Assembly (NCBI GenBank): GCA_950097015.1
Contig: CATNEN010000038.1
Location: 14,626,001-14,690,000, forward strand
Length of the DNA stretch: 64,000 nucleotides
DNA from: Macrostomum hystrix
Lineage: Eukaryota; Platyhelminthes; Macrostomidae
Reading direction: 5' to 3'
In this document: piece after piece, positions 22,001 through 33,000 of the stretch
Position numbering within the stretch: position 1 is the first letter of the stretch
Layout: every line of letters starts with the position of its first letter
The notes under the pieces: generated by a model
What the model was told of the DNA's origin: nothing
What the model saw: the letters and a program-made list of their open reading frames with translations, nothing else
Database searches by the model: none
Translations under genes and position numbers: made by a program

Positions 22001-23220
22001 AAAATATAACTATGGAACTTCAGAAATCATTAAAAAAAATCTGCTAAATTTCTTTTATCCGTGCGACTCCTGCATTATGGGCTGCATAGTGAATGCCCTT
22101 TAGTCAATATAGCAACGCTTCTTCCGTCGCGATGGGCTTAAACTCTGAACCGATTTCCCTCTGTCTAGATCCCAAGCTCATTAGGCAAGCCCGTACTTAA
22201 ACTATAGAACTTCCTTATAGCCTTCATTTTGCCCTTCAATTAGCCCATAATCTCCCAAACTTCTTTCATGCCACTGCAGTCATGAAATCCCAGCCAGCCA
22301 TATAATATTAACTCGCCCTCAACAACACACCGATATCTCAGGCGTCGAGTAGAGATATAGTCATATCCTGGCTGGGGTAGGCGACACAAAAATATAGTTT
22401 TCGGCTCAGGCGGAGAAATCGTGGGGAGGGGGGCTGGTTTCGCTTGATTTATAAGCCCCAACTGACTGAGACAGCAATGCGCGCTTATCAATGGCCTGCA
22501 TGGGGAGGGATAGCCAGACAGACAGTCTACACTCTGCGGAAAGGCCTTGGAGTGAGAGGGCGACCGGGTGTGCGACTGTTAAATAGGAAGAGGAGGGGAT
22601 TTGGCAGCTATAGGCTTTAGAAGGGATTTGAGACAGTGGAATGAGGGTTGGGGCAGAAGAGGTGGCATGAATCCGTTGACTGCACAGTTCAGTGTACATT
22701 CTGGTCCCAGTCCTAGCTGAGCCACAATGTCCACGCTGTTGGCGCCTCGACTGGTGTCTTATAAGGGCTTAGCTTTCCATGCGGGGATAGAAAATAGAGG
22801 GAGGGTATGGGGAGATAAGCATGAGCTGAATGGAATAATGCGCAGCAATACCCGTCTGGGGACAGCGACTGGAATGGGAGTCTCCCCCAAATGGGATATT
22901 GTAGCCGTAGACGTCTCTTCTCCCTTCTCCCCATTTTTCTTGCCCCCTTTCCCCTTCTCCTCCTCAACCTCCTCCCCCTGTGCTTCTCGGCGTCTCCCTA
23001 CAATTCCCTGGTCTCGTCCTCTCTCAAGCTCAATAAAAACTGCAACCCACTTTGCCATTCCGGAGTCAAACAATCCCCTTCCCTCCCTTCCTTTTACCTC
23101 AGAGCGCGCGCCTACCCTGGCTTTGCCGTTGAGTTAACAACACACACACACACTACTTTTCTCACTTGCATTCCTCTTCGGCAACTCTCTGACCAAAAAC
23201 CGGGCCCGACCTGAGCGACA
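22001..23220. other. Upstream flank of gene 2, CT-rich segment
   Basis: No supported gene. The overlapping frames at 22240-23214 on both strands shift with no domain. A pyrimidine-rich block at about 22915-22985 and a CA run at about 23139-23152 lie 350-600 bp upstream of the gene 2 start codon and may belong to its promoter region. Confidence 0.35.
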
Positions 23221-23508
23221 CAGAGAAAGAGAAAGAGAGAGAGTTGGTTGATCGCAGGAGTTGAGCAAGTAGTGCCCTCGTCAGCTAACTAACCGTCTCA
23301 TTGGTGGCAGCTAGCGCAAGCGAACCAAAAGTGAATAAGGTGGTAAACACCAAAATCCCAAGCTGCCAAAGTAGAAAGAAAAGAGAGTAGCAAAATTCTT
23401 CTCAGCCAGAAATCAGCAACGGCAAGACAAGAAGCAATCGAAAGGTAGCTCAGAACAATACTATACGCTAACTATCAACACTAAGCGACTGAAACTTAAG
23501 CAGTTGCA

Positions 23509-24045
23509 ATGCCATTCGGATGCTTCGGAAAGCGAAAGAGGCAGGAGCGGATAGACAAGCCGTGCGATAAGCCAGACACAGACGGGACCAAGAACAATGC
23601 GACAGACGGTGTTGACAAACCAGCTGAGGACAGTGGCGCTGAAGTGAATGAAGTAATCACGGTGGCGCGAACACACAGTCTGCACGCCTCAGCTCCCAAC
23701 TCAGTTGAGCACAGGCACACAACTATTGGCATTCAAAAGTCGGCCACATTGGCCAGATACGATTTTCTAAGAAAGAGCGACTACACAAACACGGCCGACA
23801 GGTGGGCCGCGTTGAAGCAGCAGTACCTCGAGTCTGCGCATGCCGGTCAGAACGGCTCAGCCGGTGGTGGCGGCTCAGTCAGCGGCCCATCGGCGGTGAA
23901 GCGAGCAGCAATGAGCCTGCCCCGGCAGTTCGCGCCGCCCAGCAGTAGCAGCTCCGTGGTGCGCTTCTCCCAGTGGTTCTACGAGCGCCAGACGATGGAG
24001 GTTGACGCTAGGCGCGAGTTTCACGAGCGCGAGGAGAAGACGAGG
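23509..24045 (+). CDS. Exon 1 of gene 2: basic N-terminus
   Basis: A 179-codon exon. The start ATG at 23509 is preceded by a long purine-rich leader (from about 23220, with GAGAAAGAGAAAGAGAG). The protein begins MPFGCFGKRKRQER, so Cys5 next to basic residues is a plausible palmitoylation site. A Gly/Ser linker near residues 122-132 and an RFSQWFYERQTMEVDARREF segment near 154-173 follow. It ends at a GTAAAT donor after AGG. No named domain is recognised here. Confidence 0.75.
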
Positions 24046-27000
24046 GTAAATTTTTCCTGGCTTAAAGTACGAGCCGAATAAAAATGGCAGTACTAGGGCT
24101 GCGGGCAATGGCACATTAATTTGGTGACAACTGACAACGCTGACTCCTGAGCACATACGCACACAGATACTGTACGCAGGCACACACTCACACTGGTGTG
24201 TACATCAGCTTTACTTTTTCATCGTCAGGCAGTGTGCAGTTTCACTGTGCCTTGGAGGTTGGCCCTCAATGCTTTAGATTGCACGACAAGCCCCCAAGCC
24301 TTCTCTACGTGGCTGCGCCCCAAATGAATGTGGCCTCGCCGCGGAATCGAGCTTAGGGACCTTGGTTTCGAGAGGCAAACCGCTCTGCCAGCTCCACCCC
24401 TCGCCTTAATCCACTCTAAGGCACCAACAGTACATATAGTTTTCTATTGCTCCAGTTCGCCCCTTCCAGTCCATGGATTGAACAGCCGTACGCAGCCTTC
24501 AGATACGCCGCACAATAACTGATCAGGCATGCTATTTAGTGAATGGGACTATCATTCTGCGAGCCTAGAAAACATAATATTTTGTAGGTGTGGCCTGTTT
24601 TTAGTGTACAGTTAGACAGAAAGATTGACAGAGAGAAATTAGAAAATGCTCTAACTGAGTAGAGTAGACTGTGCTCCGACCTTATAGGCAAGGTAAAACA
24701 ACCCAAGAAGACGGGGAAATGCCACCCCTAGGGGGGAAAATTGGGTCGGGGAGATCTTGCACACTTGTGGAGTAGAGACAGCCTAGGAATTGTAGCAACT
24801 AATGCAGCCGGCCAGCTCTCGCCCAGGGTCTCAGGCCCACCCACCCACCCTCCCTTAATCCTACCCAGCCCCACAAAAAATGGATCGATAAAATGCTTTT
24901 TTTATGCTAGAAGAGTTGTTCAGTTGTAGACGTACAGCCAATGCGCATGGCTGTCCGTTTCCACTTTATAGACCGGCCAATTCATTTTTAACAAAAATTA
25001 CAAGCTTTGTTTTTTCCTGTGTTATTATCCCGGATTCACAAAATGTAGATATTTTTCTGTCCATATTTCTGACAATTTAGTTTCACGGTAAAAGTCTTAG
25101 AAGGAATCCATTATAAATGTATATGGAACACTTTTTTGGATTTATTTTATAATCAGGGCTTGTCAACAAAATAATCTGCATCTAGTGTCAAAGAAGGAAT
25201 TAAGAATTCACATTGACAAGGGAGAGATGAGACAGGGTAGAGATGAGACATGATTGAGATGAGACAGAAGAGATAAGACATGGTCGAGATGAGACAGGGT
25301 AGAGATGAGACATGGTCGAGATGAGACAGGGGAGAGATGAGACAGGGGAGAGATGAGACATGGTCGAGATGAGACAGGGGAGAGATGAGACATGGTCGAG
25401 ATGAGACAGGGGAGAGATGAGACAAGGGAGAGATGAGACAGGGGAGAGATGAGACAAGGGAGAGATGAGACAAGGGAGAGATGAGACAGGGTAGAGATGA
25501 GACAGGGTAGAGATGAGGCAGGGAGAGATGAGACAGTGGAATAAAAGGAATTAGAGCAGTGCTGCTTTGCGTGAATATAATTTCTTCTATAAGTATAGTA
25601 CAAAGCAGTATAAAACAGGCCATAGCGCACATTGTTAACTATTAAATATTATTAGAACATTCAAAATAAAACTACAAAGCAGTATAAAGCAGAACTCAAA
25701 TGGTATATATTGCGATATATTTGGTACATTTTGTAATTTTCCGGATTTTTTTAGAAACTATTAGACGGTGTTGAGCAGGACTCAATACCGGAGGACAATG
25801 CCAGCAGCAGAGTGGAGGTTTCGAACAATGGCTTTGAAAAGCCAGTGGCGGTAAGGCCGAAAGGTTAATTAGTAAAGAACAAGTACTCGTACTTATTTAG
25901 AAATCAACACTTGATCGATATTTCCTAGATTTGGTGAAAGCGAATTGTTGCAATATTTCTTAACAGTAGAAAGACCAGACACTATTTCGTGTAACCATGT
26001 AACCAGACACCATTAGGACATGCCAAAAAAGAGAAAATGTGGTGATTTGAATTCCCCCCCGTGGTCTTTCTTTCTCTTTCTAAGAAAATGATTTCATTTG
26101 TTATAATCGTTGTTTTCTTAAATATCGATTCTTAATCACATAAAAATTATCAAAACACTACAGTAGTTCGCATAGATTTAAAATTAAAAGTACACCGCGA
26201 TTGAGTAATAAAAATTAACTGCACTCCACACTTAGTTAAAAATAACTAAAATCAGTTCATAGTTTCTACAGAAAACGTTTAACGAAAATCTGGAACGATT
26301 GACAAGTAAAATTGGCAGTGTGAAACTTCTGTCTCGATCAAAGCTGTTTCATAAAAAATACAGCTAATAACAATGCACAAAATGATGGAAAGAAATGGTC
26401 ACAAATTTCGCTGCCTGATGTGATTTTTTACAGCCGCAAGCATCAGCAGCAGCATCGGCAGCATCGGCAGCATCGATGCCTAATGAGGAAGAGCCGATCG
26501 ACATTGACTTGAATGACCCGGATGTACAAGCTGCTGCTGCTAAGATTCAAAAGGGTTGGGGCAGTAGACGGGCTGCGGCTGCTAATAAGAGCAAGCAGCA
26601 GCAGCAGCAGCCGCCGCAGGTGGAGGTGGAGGTCAAGTTGACGGAAGCTAGCAATAAGCCAGCTGAAGCTGAAGAGGTTGTTGACATTGATCTGAACGAT
26701 CCGGAGGTTCAGGCAGCCGCGGCGAAGATTCAGAAGGGCTGGGGAAATCGCAAGGCTGCCAAACAGCAGGTAGATAATATCCCAATGAATATAAGTTTGT
26801 GGCTGAGCATTATCTATGCAATAATAGGTACATCTGTAGATTGGTCATTGGGATTCGAATATTCGGTCACGATAGGCTCATTGATTATTAGGATTCGATT
26901 AGTCAGTCATTATAGATAGATTGGTCATTGGGACTCGAGTAGTCCGTCATTATAGGTAGATTGGTCATTGGGATTCGAATATTCGGTCATCGTAGGTAGG

Positions 27001-30000
27001 TTAGTCATTGGGATTCTAATATTCGGTCATTATAGGTAGATTGGTCATTAGGATTCGAATATTCGGTTGTGGTTGTGGTTGTTTCGAATATTCGGTTGTG
27101 GTAGGTAGATTGGTCATTGGGATTCGAATATTCGGTTGTGGTAGGTATAGATTGGTCATTAGGATTCGAATATTCGGTTGTGGTAGGTAGATTGGTCATT
27201 GGGATTCGAATATTGGGTTGTGGTAGGTAGATTGGTCATTGGGATTCGAATATTCGGTTGTGGTAGGTAGATTGGTCATTGGGATTCGAATATTCGGTTG
27301 TGGTAGGTAGATTGGTCATTGGGATTCGAATATTGGGTTGTGGTAGGAAGATTGGTCATTGGGATTCGAATATTCGGTTGTGGTAGGTAGATTGGTCATT
27401 GGGATTCGAATATTGGGTTGTGGTAGGAAGATTGGTCATTGGGATTCGAATATTGGGTTGTGGTAGGTAGATTGGTCATTGGGATTCGAATATTCGGTTG
27501 TGGTAGGAAGATTGGTCATTGGGATTCGAATATTCGGTTGTGGTAGGTAGATTGGTCATTGGGATTCGAATATTGGGTTGTGGTAGGAAGATTGGTCATT
27601 GGGATTCGAATATTCGGTTGTGGTAGGTAGATTGGTCATTAGGATTCGAATATTCGGTTGTGGTAGGTAGATTGGTCATTAGGATTCGAATAGTCTGTCA
27701 TAGTATGTAGATTGGTCATTGGCATCCGAATATTCGGTCATGACAATACAGATTGGTCATTAGGATTCGAATATTCGGTCATTATATGTAATACTAGCAA
27801 CTTACAATACTACTTAGATTTTATTTGGATATACCAGTTGCATGCAATAATAAACTCCTAAAAATTTTAGACACCTTCATAATGCAGAGACCAACTTACA
27901 GCCTGAACTCAACACAAAGATTAACACATTCTGCATGCCAATTTTGGCCTTAGTTAAACAAATGGAAAATTTTAACTGGAGAATATTACTTAGCAATTGA
28001 CTTTTAGAATGTAGATAAATTCAGTGTTTTGAGCCACGAATTGTATTGTGTTATAGTCCAAAATGTATTGCACTGTAATGCTCCCTTGTTGTTAAAAAAC
28101 ACGTCTTGAACTATTTGAGAAAACACCTTGTAGAAAATTAGCTTGAATCTTTTTGAGTACACTTTTTAACGCGAATTAACTATCTTTTCTAGTAAATAGC
28201 AGTTTAACTCTTTTCTTTCTAAAAATACATTCAAACTTTTCCTGCACAAGCGTTTCCTGAACAGTTTGTTATAATTCGCCAGAGGCAGATTAACAAAAAA
28301 TTAAGTACAAATAAATCTATCTAAGCTTATGTTCTTTAAAAAAAATGATTTAAAAAATAAAAAAAAAACAAAACTAAGAAACTATCGTTTATTTTTTGAT
28401 ATTTGTAAAATTAAAATTTATATATTTATTGAATTTCATTTTCACAAATTTAATCGGTGATACGCCTGGCATGTTTAATTTTAAACTCGTTGCTATTTTT
28501 TTTAATCTAATTTAAATATGAAATAATAGCGATTCTTCCAGGCTTTTTATTAATACTGTAAAACTTTTAAAACCGTATGTACTTTTTCCCTGATATTTTG
28601 TCACTTGAACATATAACACGTAGACAGTCTAACACAGAAAAGTATATATGATATTTGAGACAGTAAGTAAAGAGCAGTTGTAGTACTGAACAATTACCTG
28701 CTACGTTATGAGTACATTTTAAACCCTTATTTCTAAGAAACCTGTGGTAAGAATGGAAGTAATATGTACGCTTGCATTATATCGTTTAGCCTTTATACTT
28801 TTTTCAACTTTAACTTTCTCCCAATCCTGTATCGTCGATTCTATCATAATTTATTTTGTAACTTCTGTATGAAGACACTCACATTTATTAGATGTTATGA
28901 ATCATAAATTAGTCACCAAATGTAATTTTTTAATTCCGCAGGTCGACAATGCCTCAACGGACAATGCAAACGAAACTGTGGCTGTTGAAGCTGGCGCAGA
29001 GAAAGCTCCAGAGGCTGCTTCCAAAGAGCAGGTGAGAGAGCAAAATCTGTCACCGTCTCATCACACAGTCACCAACTCATCACACAGTCACCAACTCATT
29101 ACACAGTCACCAACTCATCACACAGTCACCAACTCATCACACAGTCACCAACACATCACACAGTCACCAACTCATCATACAGTCACCAACACATCACACA
29201 GTCACCAACTCATCACACAGTCACCAATTCATCGCACAGTCACCAATTCACCACAGTCACCAATTCATCGCACAGTCACCAATTCACCACAGTCACCAAT
29301 TCACCACAGTCACCAATTCACCACAGTCACCAATTCACCACAGTCACCAATTCATCACACAGTCACCAACTCATCGCACAGTCACCAATTCACCACAGTC
29401 ACCAATTCATCACACAGTCACCAACTCATCGCACAGTCACCAATTCATCACACAGTCACCAACACATCACACAGTCACCAACTCATCACACAGTCACCAA
29501 CTCATCGCACAGTCACCAATTCATCACACAGTCACCAACACATCACACAGTCACCAACTCATCACACAGTCACCAACTCATCACACAGTCACCAACACAT
29601 CACACAGTCACCAACTCATCACACAGTCACCAATTCATCGCACAGTCACCAATTCACCACAGTCACCAATTCATCGCACAGTCACCAATTCACCACAGTC
29701 ACCAATTCACCACAGTCACCAATTCACCACAGTCACCAATTCACCACAGTCACCAACTCATCACACAGTCACCAATTCACCACAGTCACCAATTCACCAC
29801 AGTCACCAACTCATCACACAGTCACCAACACATCACACAGTCACCAACTCATCACACAGTCACCAATTCACCACAGTCACTAATTCACCACAGTCACCAA
29901 TTCACCACAGTCACCAATTCACCACAGTCACCAATTCATCACACAGTCACCAACTCATCGCACAGTCACCAATTCACCACAGTCACCAATTCATCACACA

Positions 30001-33000
30001 GTCACCAACTCATCGCACAGTCACCAATTCATCACACAGTCACCAACACATCACACAGTCACCAACTCATCACACAGTCACCAACTCATCGCACAGTCAC
30101 CAATTCATCACACAGTCACCAACACATCACACAGTCACCAACTCATCACACAGTCACCAACTCATCACACAGTCACCAACACATCACACAGTCACCAACT
30201 CATCACACAGTCACCAATTCATCGCACAGTCACCAATTCACCACAGTCACCAATTCATCGCACAGTCACCAATTCACCACAGTCACCAATTCACCACAGT
30301 CACCAATTCACCACAGTCACCAATTCACCACAGTCACCAACTCATCACACAGTCACCAATTCACCACAGTCACCAATTCACCACAGTCACCAACTCATCA
30401 CACAGTCACCAATTCATCGCACAGTCACCAATTCACCACAGTCACCAATTCATCGCACAGTCACCAATTCACCACAGTCAGTAATTCACCACAGTCACCA
30501 ATTCACCACAGTCACCAATTCACCACAGTCACCAATTCACCACAGTCACCAATTCATCGCACAGTCACCAACTCATCACACAGTCACCAACACATCACAC
30601 AGTCACCAACACATCACACAGTCACCAATTCATCGCACAGTCACCAATTCATCACACAGTCACCAACTCATCACACAGTCACCAACACATCACACAGTCA
30701 CCAATTCATCGCACAGTCACCAATTCATCATAGATGCAACCAATTCATCACAGTCACCAATTCTTATCTTTCTCTACAGGAATCAGTTCAAGCCGCTTCC
30801 GCTGCAGAGAGTCAGGCAGATGTTAATCACCATGACAACCAACCTGTTGAGGTTCCTGCTAACGAGACACCCAAGGACGAGAGCAAAGAACAACTGCCTT
30901 GCGAAGCAGAGAACAAGGTATGGTAGAGATTTTGCTGTGATGAGTGTCAACATGCGCCAGTTAAAGCATTTCCGTGTTCTTGTAAACTATAAAAGTAGAC
31001 ACTATTATTTTTTTATGAATCGAACTTTGGACCTATCGTTTAAGACTTCGAAGCGAATATAACTTAGTTACTCAGTTTTTATAGTATCTTTTTAAACATT
31101 TTTTTTGCTTAGCGACAAATGCGGTCCTTTGCTCACTTCCCACCAATCGCCGGTTGCAGCTCGCCCACACAGTTGACAGACAGCCTTCAACAATGTCTGA
31201 ACCTGTTGAAGACGAGTTCCCTGACCCAAATGTGCCCGCTGTTCAGCCAGCTGAGCAGACGCAAACTAACTATAATTGCCAAATCGATAGCGGCTTTGTG
31301 TTAGTATCTGAGGAAACCCTAGTCAAGACTGAATTTGAAGCGGAAGCTGTTACTGCTGATGACTTCGAAGTGATTGAAGACACTAGTGCAGTCCAAGTAC
31401 TTCATGCAGAGGTTGCAGAAGGTCTACAGGAGGTAGAAATAGTTGAGAGAGAGAAAGAAGAGGTGGAAGTTGCAGTCGAGAAACCGGAAGAAGAAGAGAA
31501 AGTTGCGATCGAGAAACAGGAAGAAGAGGACGAAGTTGCAGTCGAAAAACAGAAAGAAGAGGACAAAGTTGCAGTCGAAAAACCGGAAGAAGAGCACGAA
31601 GTTGCAGTCGAGAAACCGGAAGAAGAGGAGGAAGTTGCAGTCCAGAAACCGGAAGAAGTTGACGAAGTTGCAGTCCAGAAACCGGAAGAAGAGGAGGAAG
31701 TTGCAGTCCAGAAACCGGAAGAAGTTGACGAAGTTGCAGTCCAGAAACAGGAAGAAGAGGACGAAGTTGCAATCGATCAACCAGAAGAAGAGGAGGAAGT
31801 TGCAGTCGAGAAACCAGAAGAAGAGGACGAAGTTGCAATCGATCAACCAGAAGAAGAGCAGGAAGTTGCAATCGATCAACCAGAAGAAGAGGAGGAAGTT
31901 GCAGTCGAGAAACAGGAAGAAGAGGAAGTTGCAGTCGAGAAACAGGAAGAAGAGGAAGTTGCAGTCGAGAAACAGGAAGAAGAGGAAGTTGCAGTCGAGA
32001 AACAGGAAGAAGAGGAGGAAGTTGCAGTCGAGAAACCGGAAGAAGAGGAGGAAGTTGCAGTCCAGAAACCGGAAGAAGAGGAGGAAGTTGCAGTCCAGAA
32101 ACAGGAAGAAGAGGAGGAAGTTGCAGTCCAGAAACCGGAAGAAGTTGACGAAGTTGCAGTCCAGAAACAGCAAGAAGAGGACGAAGTTGCAATCGATCAA
32201 CCAGAAGAAGAGGAGGAAGTTGCAATCGATCAACCAGAAGAAGAGGACAAAGTTGCAGTCGAAAAACCGGAAGAAGAGAAGGAAGTTGGAGTCGAGAAAC
32301 AGGAAGAAGAGGAGGAAGTTGCAGTAGAGAAACCGGAAGAAGAGGAGGAAGTTGCAGACGAGAAACAGGAAGAAGAGGAGGAAGTTGCAGTCGAGAAACA
32401 GGAAGAAGAGGACGAAGTTGCAGTCGAGAAACCAGAAGAAGAGGAGGAAGTTGCAGACGAGAAACAGGAAGAAGAGGAGGAAGTTGCAGTCGAGAAACAG
32501 GAAGAAGAGGAGGAAGTTGCAGTAGAGAAACCGGAAGAAGAGGAGGAAGTTGCAGACGAGAAACAGGAAGAAGAGGAGGAAGTTGCAGTCGAGAAACAGG
32601 AAGAAGAGGACGAAGTTGCAATCGATCAACCAGAAAAAGAGAAGGAAGTTGCAGTCGAGAAACCAGAAGAAGAGGAGGAAGTTGCAGTCGAGAAACAGGA
32701 AGAAGAGGACGAAGTTGCAATCGATCAACCAGAAGAAGAGGACGAAGTTGCAATCGATCAACCAGAAGAAGAGGAGGAAGTTGCAGTCGAGAAACCAGAA
32801 GAAGAGGAAGTTGCAGTCGAGAAACCAGAAGAGGAGGAAGTTGCAGTCGAGAAACCAGAAGAAGAGGAGGAAGTTGCAGTCGAGAAACCGGAAGAAGAGG
32901 AGGAAGTTGTAGTCGAGAAAGGAGAGCCAGAAGAAAGACAGGATGAGGAAGATTCAAGGGACACAAAGGAAGATCCTGAAAAGAAGCATGAAGAGCCTCA

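Larger units (their letters stand above)
24046..25754. other. Intron 1 of gene 2
   Basis: Besides the SINE pieces at 24092-24525 and the 16-bp array at 25208-25535 it contains no exon I can support. The frame 24741-24929 is featureless. Confidence 0.5.

Noticed and set aside
22240-23214. Cluster of overlapping 80-136 codon frames on both strands
   Set aside because: Low-complexity pyrimidine-rich sequence, no domain, mutually overlapping; better seen as the promoter flank of gene 2.
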